Of a stretch of 64,000 nucleotides of DNA, positions 28,527 to 41,279 are shown piece by piece. Numbering within the stretch: position 1 is the first letter of the stretch; the number at the start of each line of letters is the position of its first letter. Source of the DNA: Glandiceps talaboti (lineage: Eukaryota; Hemichordata; Enteropneusta; Spengelidae). Location of the stretch: assembly GCF_964340395.1 (NCBI RefSeq), contig NC_135564.1, positions 8,448,861 through 8,512,860 on the forward strand, given 5' to 3'. The notes beneath the pieces are model-generated. The model did not search any database, was not told the DNA's origin, and saw only the letters and a list, made by a program, of their open reading frames with translations. The translations under genes were made by a program, and so were the position numbers.

Positions 28527-28915
28527 TTATCAAGAACAGTGAGACTGATCACAATACAAGTTTCATTATGAGGAAGACACAAAAAAGATAACACGCAAAC
28601 ATCTCTTACAACAGTGTCTCCTCTCTTATGTATTTTGTAATAACAATACAGAGCAGACACGCATAAGGGATGTCTGTGTGTTATCTCTATTGTGTCTACA
28701 GAGCAGACACTGTGCAAGGGATGTCTCTGTGTTATCTTTATTGTGTCTACAGACCAGACTGCGTCTACAGAGCAGACACTGTGTAAGGGATATCTCTGTG
28801 TTATATTTATTGTGTCTACAGAGTAGACACTGTGTAAGGGATATGTCTGTGTGTTAACTGTATTGTGTCTATCTCATCATGAAATATTGTGACCAGTCGC
28901 ACTGTTCTTGATACA
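28527..28915. mobile_element. Element with inverted ends and an internal 51-bp minisatellite
   Basis: Left end TATCAAGAACAGTGAGACTG...ATCACAATA; right end TATTGTGACCAGTCGCACTG...TTCTTGATA. Between them four to five copies of a unit of about 51 bp (TGTGTCTACAGAGCAGACAC, AAGGGATGTCTCTGTGTTAT). A diverged left end may recur at 23388-23450. Confidence 0.78.
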
Positions 28916-29644
28916 TTGTTTTAATAGTATTTGCAGGCTAAGACGAAATATCTTCTATTTCAGAATTATCTCAATGAATCAGCAGGTAACGCTTGGATAC
29001 TAACACTGAAAAACTGCACTGTATGTATATTTCATTACCGGTTATTTCCATTGTATCAACATCTTTTACGTTGATGATAATATTTTGTCTTAATCGTAGA
29101 TTTATTATTATTATTACCAAGCATATATACCAATAATATGCCAAATTTAAAGTAACTGTATGTATGAATATTATATCATTATAGCAAAAGGATATTAGAT
29201 GATTGTACACAAAAAAGAATTAACGATATTGGCAGACTTCACCTTCAAAGTCGTGGATAGACATTAGGATTGGGAGAATTTCCATTAACTCAGTGACACT
29301 TTAATGTCTAATAGTCAATCATCTACACTTGATTGACACACGGGTGTAACAAGATGTCTTCAGCATTCGAAGACATAAACACTAAGGTACTGTTGAATAT
29401 GTGGTGGCTGTGTGTTAAAATAAGGTCTTGCAGTAATCTGACAATCATTACGTCATTGGCTTATAGCAGAAAGAATGTCAATGAATTCCATTACAGGAGA
29501 AGTGAACCCTGACCAGTACAAATCACTCGCATGTGAGACAATATCAGTCTGTTTAGACAGATTCTCTTTGATAAAATAGGTGTTAGCACTTGAATAGCTT
29601 CAATTACATTTAGAGAAAACTTCCAAGTTTAGTATCTATATGTA

Positions 29645-29850
29645 ATACGGTAAATATGGCTGCTGTTCTCTATAGTGATCAAATATGGAAAATAAAATAT
29701 CAAACATATGTACCCTATAATGTTTCACATTTGTGTGCCAAGTTTGGTTACAATTTAGCCGTGGATACCAGAAGTAGTGATATCCACGGACAGACGGACG
29801 GACAAACGGACTGCCCACGGAGGGCTGTTCTCGTTGAGGATAATAACAAC
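29645..29850 (+). repeat. Interspersed repeat with GGAC-rich tail
   Basis: TGTGCCAAGTTTGGTTACAA, GATATCCACGGACAGACGGA, CGGACAAACGGACTGCC. Segments of this form (a 'gtgccaagtttgg' block followed by a gacagacggacggac tail) are common dispersed repeats in marine invertebrates, from memory. Only one copy is in the window. Confidence 0.5.
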
Positions 29851-29962
29851 ACACTCATTTAAACATCTACTAAACTGCAATTGCAATATTCTGTTCATCG
29901 AACAAACAAAGATATATTCATTAAAAGTATATTTTCTATATTAAAAAAGATATTGTATCTGT

Positions 29963-30310
29963 TAATTAGTGGTCAATATCATCTGTAGGTAGTGTAGTGG
30001 CAAGTCGGTTTTGAATCTGTCACCATGTTAAAACTGTACCGGTGTAACTGAAGTTATCATTTTCCGATCAGTTAATCTCAATAAAAATTGTTAAAATACC
30101 AATAATTAGACATTAGACGAGGGCGCGAATCGCGCGAATGCGCGACCCAAAAATCAATTTGATTTTATTTATCACGTATACAGCTAAAAAAAAAAAACGT
30201 TCATTCACGGGTGATACGATACTGTTCACGGTGTACGATATTACGAGTAAGTCATTGTACCTAATAACACATTTTTTAAAAAACCTTTCCAGGTGAAGCT
30301 TTCTAATGTT
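29963..30310 (+). mobile_element. Repeat R3 copy b
   Basis: Core CGACCCAAAAATCAATTTGA and GGTGATACGATACTGTTCAC. It also has the upstream segment TAATTAGTGGTCAATATC...GTAGGTAGTGTAGTGGCAAG, shared only with the inverted copy at 37585-37995, which defines a subfamily. Confidence 0.8.
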
Positions 30311-31157
30311 GTTCAAATTCTACTTCTCCCACACTTGTCATCACGAACATTATGTACTTGAAAGCTTGAACAGTTTTGTGTTTGCCTACCATATGTACAT
30401 ATCGCTTGATTCAACACCATAAAAGCGTCGTGTTTTCCTGCCAGTGTAACTATGGAAACAACTTTGGAAGGTATTTAATGAATATCTAACCACGCATCTT
30501 TCCATCCATTTTAGCTGGGTTTTTTCCCTTTTACCATTATAATGCGTATTCCCAGTCTGCAACATACATACGGTGGATAATTTTGACACTGACCCTATTC
30601 TTTGCTAGATAGAATACCATTTCAGGATATATGGAACATGGGACAATGTGACAGGTTTGTTAGGAAATAATGGCGTATTGTATCATGATGGAATGCCATA
30701 TGGGAAAAATAAGACGACATTTGTCCAATCTCCATGGATTGTAACAATTTAAAGAAATGGCTTTGACTTTTAATCTATAAGTAAGACCATTTAACTTCTT
30801 TATCGGCGGATACATTACAGACACGAGGAAGTCAACTACAAATCCATTACGTACACCGATGCAAAGTTCAGTTTACTCGACAAGTACACGTTCAAGAGTG
30901 TGATAACCCAAAGCACACTTGCTGATTAATTATTCGTTTTTGACAGTTAAACTGTAATTTGATGGTCGAAGTGCACTGTCGTTTTTTCTGGGAGATTTGG
31001 TCACAAAATAAGACCATTCGATTGTTAGGAGCATGATCTATAACTGAAATATGTTATCCATTGCAGTCATTTTGTTATTGTGCACCCCACAAAAGATATG
31101 AATTTATTATTAATTCTGGATGTAGTATTAACCTATAGAGAGGAAGGCGTACCAGCC

Positions 31158-32167
31158 TACTACCAAACCAGAGTGACTATAGAGTTTAAATTAGGGGGCA
31201 CGAGGTGTTTTGTTACAGATTACATAAAACAAAGTACAGACACATATAGCGGGCAAGGATATAAAATGGTACATTTTACCTCGCTGTGAAAACAAAGCAA
31301 CAACACTCAGTCTGTGGAATGAAACGTACGATTCAAACACAATGCTTTTATTTGTGTTGACAGTGATGTCATAATTATATCATTTTTATTACACCAGTAT
31401 GTAGCCATCGTACAATATTTGATAATCTCGTTCCAACTACCATCTTGGAAACTTGTTTGTTGAACTTGCTTGAAAATTAGACAATAAATCCGAACGTAAC
31501 TCTAGCCATGATGGCGCCATACGATACTGGTCTATAGAAATGGTATTGAGTAACTTGTCCTAACGTAGGAGACATGTCTTAACGTTCATAAAGTTAGAAA
31601 TTCAAGTTCATGATCAATCTCCCTCTACTTTAGGGATAGGTTAGCTAGGGTATATAAAGTGAGATTTATACGACGTTCGTGGTTGATTGGTCGACGACAT
31701 TTGAAGTCGTGATGCTTGAAGATCCATGGAATGCCGGCGTGTTGCAGAACTGTTCAACCCGATACTGTAACTTCGGTATGAATTAGGTTCCTAGTAACTT
31801 TAATATATATAGATGTATCAAGGTGCTTTCTCCTTTGGCATTAAATTCACGATCAATGGAACCTCAAACCCTGAGTTTATCCAGTATGTGCCAACTTACG
31901 ATTCTGTGTACCTCGAGCTGCTTTATAAGTTGAGTGCTTCTCATTATCACGGGCTATACCCCGAGAGCGTCTATTCCCCCCCCCCCCCACGGCAACTTAG
32001 TACCTTTACAGTGAGATGAAATGTAACATTTTATGTGAGTGCCATCAGCTATCAGTGCCTGTATCACATTCGTGTATATGTAATTAAACAAACAGAACAC
32101 TGTGTGAGATGTAAGAAACACAGTGGCTCCAAATTGAAACTCTAACGTCTTTCCGGTTTGGTAGTAA
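31158..32167. mobile_element. Repeat R4 copy a: about 1-kb element with inverted ends
   Basis: Left end TACTACCAAACCAGAGTGAC...AGAGTTT; right end AAACTCTAACGTCTTTCCGG...TTTGGTAGTA, its imperfect complement. The arms share ATTACATAAAACAAAG, GGTACATTTTACCTCGCTGTG and CAGTGAGATGAAATGTAAC with copy c. About 650 bp of interior (31330-32000) is absent from the other copies and has no convincing gene. Confidence 0.8.
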
Positions 32168-32766
32168 CATGGTGTCTACACAATAGTGAGAAAATTGCAA
32201 TGTAAGGATTACTAGTAGCAATATGCTAGTGACATAGAATTCCACTTGTAATGAACGTATCAAATGTTATGTAGGCAGCTTCGAAGAGTTTGATGCAAAA
32301 GTGTACATTTATGTTGTTACGTTCGTGCTATGCCAAGTGTTCGTGAAACACTCGGAGTCTTTCAAATTGCTCTACTAAATATCCACTAAAACTTACAGGA
32401 TATCCTGTGATCATACACGAAAGAGAATGTGATCGGACTTTTGATGTTGTTTAATTGAGTTTCTTTTCAGGATATGGCCCACTATCCAAAGGAGATAATT
32501 TTACTTAATTATGATGTTGGTGTTCTGTCTAGAATGGTATGCATACTCATGCGAATTCCCAACAGCATGATGGGAATTGCTACACGTGATTGTTACAGTA
32601 TTGTGTCTTTAAGTGGGTGATAAATGAGGCAGTCATTGGGGCGATACTCAAACCCAATTCAATGATCAATTCAACACAGCTGTTGCGACTGTATTTTCTA
32701 CATTGACAGTCCTTAGCGGTGAAGAGAATTTACTTGACCACTTATCAGTCAGTCACTCAGTCACTC

Positions 32767-32827
<61 letters not shown>

Positions 32828-32956
32828 CTCACTCACTCACTCACTCACTCACTCACTCACTCACTCACTCACTCACTCACTCACTCACTCACTCACTCAC
32901 TCACTCACTCACTCACTCACTCACTCACTCACTCACTCACTCACTCACTCACTCAC
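32767..32956. repeat. (ACAG)n-(ACTC)n compound microsatellite
   Basis: ACAG to 32826, then ACTC/TCAC to 32956. The second array is the left end of R3 copy c. Confidence 0.97.
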
Positions 32957-33475
32957 CAAACCCTCCCTCTCCTTTAAATCTGTACTGTCTGTAATTTGGG
33001 TATTGTATTTTCAATCAGTCAATCAAAAATATAGTTAAAATACCAAATAATTAGATATTATACATGTTACTTAGATGTCTGTTTTATCTATAAGCAGTAT
33101 ATCAATATGTTGAAATCGTGATTCGTTGGGGTTTTGATATTTGGGTGCGGACCCAAAAATCAATTTGACGATATATTGCATCATACTATATGCACTGATA
33201 CACAAATGTGTTTACCCACAGGTGATTCAATACTGTTCAGAAAGTACCATATGTAAAGAAAGCTGTCATTATACCTAACAAAACGGTGTCAAAACAATTC
33301 AGTTGTAGCTAGTGAAATTTTAACCTAAGTACATGTAAACACAGGTCTGGCTTCAAACATGTATACCTAACAGTGCAGTTTGTCAATTTGTGTTCAGTTT
33401 GACACATCGAATCGAAATACTTCCTGTTGCTTCTAATGTGTTATTTCACGGGTTTCATCACGTATACCTATTACT
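32827..33475 (+). mobile_element. Repeat R3 copy c, with element-borne TCAC microsatellite
   Basis: Begins with the (TCAC)n array, then CCAAACCCTCCCTCTCC, GTAATTTGGGTATTG, GTTAAAATACCAAATAATTAG, the core GGACCCAAAAATCAATTTGA, and GGTGATTCAATACTGTTCAG, and ends near CACGTATACCTATTA. It matches the inverted copy at 55764-56266 along its whole length of about 500 bp. Confidence 0.85.
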
Positions 33476-34238
33476 CTTGTAATCACATTTTTGATTTACG
33501 GTTGTACTCGTTGCCATAGTAACCCTGCGTTCAGTCAATAACATTTTCCAACATTTCTGTCATTTAAATCACGTGGGTTATCCGTATTTTAAAATATACG
33601 TGTAGCATGCGTGTCAGGTACCACGATTCTTTGAAGTGACCGTTCACATAATTACATATATATAAAGAACGATATTCCAACTAGACGGTAACTCCACATT
33701 CCGGAATACTGAAGTTGCTGTGAACGTTTTGGAAACTGGTTTCTGTATATTAATCATAACATCAAGACTACAAGGCATAAAGGGAGTAATACATACACCG
33801 GAAACGAGGTAAGCTTTACTGATGGCAAAAAAACATAGATCGCCATTATGGTTTTCAGCATCCCAAATCACATTATGCCAGCCGGTTTATATTCCATAGT
33901 GGCTGGTAGGGCTTAAGGGCCCATGATTCAGTCCCCTGTTCTAGCATTAGTTTCATGTTATTAATGGAGCCACAAGGATTACGTAGAAGCACTATTTTGT
34001 TCAGGACCAACGTAGAAGTTTTTATCCGAATATCTTAATCTTAATCTCACAGGTGCCTTTAAGGAAGAGTAGGGGATTTTTGAGAATTATCACCCTATTA
34101 GTGAAGTTGATCAGCACTTAAATCTTTCACTTTTAAAATCGAAATTGAAGACAAGTCTTACCTGATAAAAATTGGGTAAACGCTCCCTTTTTAGCTCAAC
34201 TGAACTGGTAAGGTTCAGTAGTGATATGGGCATGGTGC

Positions 34239-34240
<2 letters not shown>

Positions 34241-34288
<48 letters not shown>
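34241..34288. repeat. (GT)n microsatellite
   Basis: Twenty-four uninterrupted units, directly before the long-unit tandem repeats. Confidence 0.97.
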
Positions 34289-34289
<1 letters not shown>

Positions 34290-34292
34290 ACG

Positions 34293-35200
34293 ACTTAAAC
34301 TTAAAAACTGCCAGACTGATTGCCTTGGTATTTGGTGGGGAGATTATTTTTGGTGTCTAGTTGGGAAAAATGTTCAAATAAAATAATCGCATCACAGATG
34401 TGTGTGATTTGGGTAAAAAAATGTCATGTTTGGTAAAATAAATTTAAACTCAAAAACTACTGGGCAGATTGATCTGAAATTTGGTGGGAATGTTCACAGG
34501 GGTGTGTAAATTAAGATGTTTATTGACATATATAATATGCAAATTAGGTGTCTTTTTGGTCAAATATCTTTAATTCCAAAGCTACTGAGCAAATTGGGCT
34601 GAAATTTAATGGATGCTTCTGTGGGTGTATAGATGGAAGACATATTAACCATGTAATGATCTCATCAGTGATGTGCAAATTGGGTTCAAAAATGTGAATT
34701 TTGGTCAAATACTTATATCTCAAAAAGTACTTTTTCAATGAGACTGAAACTCGGTGAGATGTTTCTAGGTATTCTGCAAATTTTGTTCGAAACATTTTGA
34801 CACAATTGGCCCTAACAACCATGACCGCACCCTTAGCAACAATCAAATGGCAGTATATGTTACAACATCATCTGATAGGCAAGTGAGTAAATATTCAAAA
34901 AATGTATGCAACCGTGACCACACCCATACCAACATTCAAACGGTGGTGTATTTCAAAAGGATAACAAACGTGTATGCAAATATGCCAAGCAGAAGACCTC
35001 GCCCATGGCAACAGCCAAATGATCACATATATTGTAAAGATAACAACAAAAATTAATAGACAAGTGAATAAACATTCAAAAATGTATGCAAAAACACCTA
35101 GCAACAAGACCACGCCCATAGCAACAGTCAAATGATCGCGTATATTGCAAAGGTAATAACAGGATTAAATAGGCAACTGGATAATCATTCAGTAAATGAA
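34293..35200 (+). repeat. Two adjoining long-unit tandem repeats
   Basis: 34293-34780 holds four diverged units of 125-150 bp built on AAACTCAAAAACTACTGGGC and TGAAATTTGGTGGG. 34815-35200 holds about four units of about 100 bp built on GACCACGCCCATAGCAACAG, CAAATGATC and AAAAATGTATGCAA. No coding frame runs through them. Confidence 0.78.
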
Positions 35201-35615
35201 CACCTATACCTAGTATGGATCAGCATGTGGGTAAACAATTTTTTAAAAACTGTACAGTTGTGCTACTGTCAATGCCATTGGCGCTATTTTCTACAGCGTA
35301 TTCATGGTTACTCTTTGTTCAAATCTCCTGTAACTTTCAAATGATTTATCTATCTCATATCGTTTTCTATAGTGTGCTGGGGTAAATGCGACACGAATCT
35401 CATCAATTGTTCTCAGAAACGTGTACATCGATCGAGAACGTAGTCACATTTGAATGATGACGTCAATGGCATACAAATAATCATTTCCTTGTTTAATTCT
35501 CAGTCTGGTATTCTGTATGATATAACTACATAATATGAATCTGAACATATCTACATCACTAAAATATAATATGTGCTACCTCAGATATACATCCAATCTG
35601 TGTGTCCCTCCGTCT

Positions 35616-36012
<397 letters not shown>

Positions 36013-37584
36013 CTCCCTCCCTCCGTCTCTCTCTATAAAATGAAACTAAAAAAACACTAAATGATAAAAAGAAATGAAATCTTATCAAATTATTGTTACA
36101 TCAATAATAACAAGTTTTAAAAAGATAAAATCAAATTGAACAATGTGTCGTAGAAAGAAATTCAATAATACAGGTCAATACGAATGAGGAGAAAATGAGA
36201 AAGCTATACAGGCTGACATGAAAAATTGGATTTTCGACCCTCCTTCAAAAGTGGTAATTGCGCATTACCTGATATATGTGGTGGGTGATTATGAGTCGAT
36301 TTTGAATTTTTTAATTGTAATTTAATATAATATAATTGTAAATATATAATTTTAAATGTAACTTTACTAATATTTATTAACAATAAAAATAGTAGTAAAA
36401 TCACATTATGGTGAAAACAAAATCACAAATTCGAAATAACCTTGGGAAATAAAAGTCTTGATTACATGATTGATGTCTTTTCACCCACTTCCACTGACTG
36501 CAAATAAACAGCAGCATTAACCTCTTTTCTATATGATTATAAGCAAATAGACATTACGGTACTACACATAGTGTCGATTCCATGTGCACACACTAGCCCC
36601 AAATTACTTCCCTATGTGATACGAATTGATCGGTTCATCAAGCACCAAAAATACATATGAAATAACAGTTCTCAATTTGCTTTGATCATTTAAACGTGTT
36701 TGAGGGTTTGAGAACACCATCGCCAAAACCCATTTCTTTAAAAACCGAGTGATTTTTGTAAAAAACTGTTTGTTTTAATTAGTATGCATGAGCATACACG
36801 TACACTTGAAGTATAGTGATCTGTGACGCAGTATTGCTGCATATGAAGAAGACTTTTATTTGTTGTGATATCAGAAGCATTTTTTGTCACTTAAGAGGGT
36901 GTGTGCATTCAATAATAAACGATAGGCCACCCTTTACTTCGATTATCATTCAACTTTGACCTTTACCATGTTCAAGTTTTTTTAAGACACAATGCGTGTA
37001 CGTGATTCATATATATATATGAGTCATTTTGTTGAAAAAAAGAATCAAATTTAAACAATTCATCAAAGGTAACAATATTTAAATATTCTTCCTCGATGTT
37101 TTGTTTTCGTTTAGCTAACGAATGACCTAAGGGGCCTTGTTACTACGAGTCGCTAGACGAGTAGTGAAACACACTTAGGCTACAAGTATTTTTCGGCTGA
37201 ATGAAGGAAAAAGTAATTGACAATGATTATACCTCCTCAAGCGTAATTGATGAAAAATTTAGAAAAATAGTGACGTTTTGTAACGTTTTGACTCGTATTT
37301 CGAGCACCACTCGATGACGTAGATACGGCTTGTCGTGACGTAGAACGACTAGGGTATATAATCTATATTTTCTGTTCAAAGACAATAACCTGGTTTGTAC
37401 ATTGGATGATTTGTGTTATCCATAACTAAATTCTGTATTAAGTTCATTTTGTCGCTAATTTTTTTCAGGCTATTATGTCTTTTTAGGGCATATGAAAATG
37501 ATCACAAAAAAATTAATAAACAAACATTCAAGTAAAAACATATAATAATAACAACAGCTTTGCAAGATTACAGGCTGTCTTAAA

Positions 37585-37995
37585 AGCTGCATTAGCTACA
37601 ACTGGAACGTGTGTTTTTGTTTTGTTTTGTTTTTGAAAAAACTCGTCATATTGTACACCATGAACATTATTGCATCACTTGTTGGTAAATACATTTTTGT
37701 AGCTGTGTACGCAATAAATCAACTCGTTGGGTCCGTATCCAAAAACGACCAAGATTTCAACCTGTTTCTGTACTGCTTATTGATAATATTGATCAATGAT
37801 TAATATTTACAATGTCTAATTATCGGTATTTTAACAAATTACAGCGAATATATTCTGTGATCTTATCGAAAAATGATACTCCGGTTGCCGTTAATTTTCA
37901 TGCACATCGTAACAGATTGAAAACCTATCTTTCGCTCAAGATTTAAACTTGCTACTACACTACCTACAGATAATGTTGACCACTAATTATAATAC
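37585..37995 (-). mobile_element. Repeat R3 copy d
   Basis: In reverse complement it carries TAATTAGTGGTCAACATTAT, CTGTAGGTAGTGTAGTAGCAAG, TTAAAATACCGATAATTAGACA and a diverged core. It is the closest relative of the copy at 29963-30310. Confidence 0.8.
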
Positions 37996-39251
37996 TAACA
38001 ATACATGGTTTATTAAGACAACATTGTGCCAAAATAAAATGGTCAAATTGCTTAAGTTTACATAGCAGTAAAGTAAGCATGTTGAGAAACAAAAAAAAAG
38101 AAACAAAAAAGTTGATTAATAAAACAAGTCGTAAAAGTTGTAAAGTCTAATAAAATATAAAGTACAATGATTAAAATTGCAATGTCATTTACGAGGAACA
38201 AAATAAAAGGCAGGTAATACACACACAAAAAATAATAAAATAAACAAAGATATATAAATAATAAAATAAAACCCAACAATCAAACAAACAAACAAAAAAC
38301 AAAACAAAAAAACCATCAACACACTAAAATACAATTTACTCAACCAAAAATGCTCTACACAATATGACTATTTTCTCTTCTCTTCGTCCTACACTAGAAA
38401 GTGACTTTTCCATCTAACTGATGTTATTTTATGAGTAACTGATCAATTTTAAGTGAACACATCTTTGGTTATTTGATTTAAAAAGAGCCTCGATTGTAGC
38501 TGGTGCATGTTTAAGATGACATAAAACTTTTACTGTACCGGTACATTTGAATGTTGATAGGGTTATTGTTAATTAGATTTCATCATTTCACTTTACTGCA
38601 TGTGTCAGTGTCATTTGTCCAGTCGATACACTCGTCTTGGTATACCCAACCCTCAACGCAAGCGCATTTTACCACGAATTCACGACCCAACTCACACGAA
38701 CGAAATTGTTGATTGCCCTTGTGGAGTTTGCTTACTTTTTTAATCAAACTTCTGAGTTCTAATAAAGTTATAATACTTTTTTCTCTTCAAGAAGTTGTCG
38801 CAATTTTTAAAAGGCATTGACACTTAACAAATACAATTTGCTCTACCCTACCACCATGTATCAAATAACACGTTATCAAAGTCTAAGTCTTAACTTCAAG
38901 GCAATACCCGCTAAGTGGTGCTTTTGGAAGCCTTGTATACGTATTTATCTCATTATGTAAATCCGTCCGAAAACAAAATCTATCATATTTGATACCCAGC
39001 TTCCCATTCACATTACATTTGTATAGAGTATCAAACTATACAACACTGAAAAAATCTTGAGAGCAATCAAGTACGTGTGCACGTGGGATGTTGACATACA
39101 CGCCACTTATTATTCATAATTACCACGCAAAGTGGCAATGCACTTGATTCTTATCTTTACCTCATGACAAATACGGTGGATTTCAAAATACCGTAACAAA
39201 CACACAGATCTCAATAAAATATGCTACTCTTTAATACTAGCTAGATGTCAA

Positions 39252-39450
39252 TTTATTGCAATATTTTGTCTAAATGAAATAAACCATTTAAATGAATGTA
39301 TTGCAACAATTTAGAGTCAGACATGCGGGCGCCAATGTTGTGACATCTGCATTTGATGTCTACAAGGTGGCACCTCAGTACATTTCATTTTAGACAAAAT
39401 GTTGCAAGAAACTGTATTCATTAAAATCCTGCAGGGTTGTATCAAACAGT
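39252..39450. mobile_element. Repeat R2 copy b (shorter)
   Basis: Shares TTTTGTCTAAATGAAATAAA, the interior CAGACATGC...TGCATTTGATGTCTA, the right arm ATTTCATTTTAGACAAAATG and TGTATCAAACAGTGA with the copy at 24979-25320. The outer left arm is missing. Confidence 0.82.
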
Positions 39451-40700
39451 GAAGCTGTACGATATTTTGAAATTCGCTGTATAACACAACGTTCTGTTAA
39501 ATGCTTGTTTTGACACCGAAATTTTCGTCGGAAATGAAACCTTCAAGTTGGTCCTTTTCAATTCTTTTTTTTTGAAAAAGAGCGAGTGAATGAATATGTA
39601 TATGTTTAATAGACATTTCACATTGACATTTCACATAAACCATTTCACTTGATTACATGCGTTGATGCACAAAATAGTTTCTTGAAAGCTTAAAACACGA
39701 CAATGATGAAATATTCAGTCTTTAATGAAAACAGTTTGATACATTTCTTGTATTCTTCACTTGAAATTGTAACACCGACAGTCTAACTATTCTAAACTGA
39801 AAAGTTTGGATTATGTGTTCTTTGGGTGGTAGGTATAGGATGTTGGATATCATATTTTGCATTCAAGATCCTTGGGAGTGGCGTTTTCCTCTCTTATGTG
39901 TTCTTCGAGTGGTCGGCCGGGAATAGGACAATTTGAAAAAAAGGCAGACAAGAAGGGTAATTGTTGACTTAATACACACACTCTCTCTCTTTCTTCTCAG
40001 CTTGTATTGAGGAGCGAGATTCCTTTGGTAAGTACTGTAATTATTACATTCGGATATTGAGATTGAAAGTACACAAGTTTCTGATCGTCATCAAAAACTA
40101 ATTACATTGGTACATGCGCAGGTTGAAATACCAACAAAGAAGAATTAACTTTCGCGATCGAAGTCTACTTACTTCAGAAATATCGTAGAAGGCAAACTAA
40201 CAGTTACTTGGCTGAGCCTCGGTCGACATCTTTACATCGTAAAACTGTATTATTGATTGCGGTGCACAGAGACTTCGATTTACAACTAGAAGGGAAAAAC
40301 CGTTCAAGAAGTGTACACAAGCTAACATTCACGACTTCTGTGGTGCGAATAGTTTTATTTGCTGTAATTATCTGGGATTCTTGTTGAAGAAAATTCTACG
40401 GAGCTGACTCAATAGAGGTATTTTTTTAAATCAGAAACTGCTATAAACTCAGTAGATTGACATTGTGGTTTCCTTTATATTGATATCGGACAGAACTCAT
40501 GGTGAATAGTTCTTCAGTATCATATTTGTCGTTGAATAATTCATTATAATGTCATCTGTATATCCATGAAAACTTTGCTGCACCGAAGAGTTAATATAGA
40601 TAAGTGTTGATATACTGTTGAAAGAAGACAGAGAAGTTTGTAAGATATTCGAATATGTTATGACTTATATTAATATGTAAGAATATCCTTCGATGTACTG

Positions 40701-41041
40701 AAAGGAGCACAGGCTGAGTTCATATGTTTTTGGGCCAGATTTTCGCTACATATTTAAAATGAACGCAGTATTCTACCTACTGAAGCATACTTAAGCCTCA
40801 CTTGCAATTGACTGAAGTCTACCTGGTATAAAGATATAATTCATAAAAGAACCGATGACGTAATTTACCATACGTTTAAAAAAAGCATTTCCCCTATGCA
40901 ATCAACTGTTCTAGCAATGCGAGGAGACAACTGTAATGTAACAAAAGACATGCTTTGACATAAATATTATGCTAGAATGGAAGTTTAATGTAAGTATTTT
41001 CCTTGAGTAAAAAGCTTACAAACTCAGATTGTGCTACTTTT
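40701..41041 (+). mobile_element. Repeat R6 copy b, directly upstream of the GPCR exon
   Basis: Same order of blocks as 7141-7460: AAAGGAGCACAGGCTGAGTT, CACTTGCAATTGACTGAA, CCCTATGCAATCAACTG, CCTTGAGTAAAAAGCTTACA. It ends about 180 bp before the likely acceptor of the receptor exon. Confidence 0.8.
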
Positions 41042-41264
41042 CACGAAACGTGACACATATATGGAACATGCTAAGAAAGAGATATCAAACTTAGTTGAAT
41101 AGTCACCAGCTTTTGCAGCACAGAGCGTTTACAGGTACATCGTTTATCACCCTTTCATATAATTCCATGAAATTTGATTTCAACTGACACAGAATGACTG
41201 CTTTGTATATGTTATACAGGTGGCCACAGCCAACAAGGAGTACGGGTAGAGACGATTGTCTCAG

Positions 41265-41279
41265 ATGAACGATGAATAG
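41265..41279 (+). promoter_or_regulatory. Four-codon upstream ORF overlapping the GPCR start codon
   Basis: ATG AAC GAT GAA TAG begins 7 nt before the receptor ATG in another frame and stops inside codon 3 of the receptor. Contexts: cagATGa for the uORF and acgATGa for the receptor. Both have a moderate or poor +4 base. It would be expected to lower or gate receptor translation, but that is inference. Confidence 0.5.

Noticed and set aside
40001-40027. Possible 27-nt 5' UTR exon for the GPCR (TTCTTCTCAG to GTAAGTA)
   Set aside because: Both splice sites look good, but a 27-nt non-coding exon cannot be supported without transcript data.
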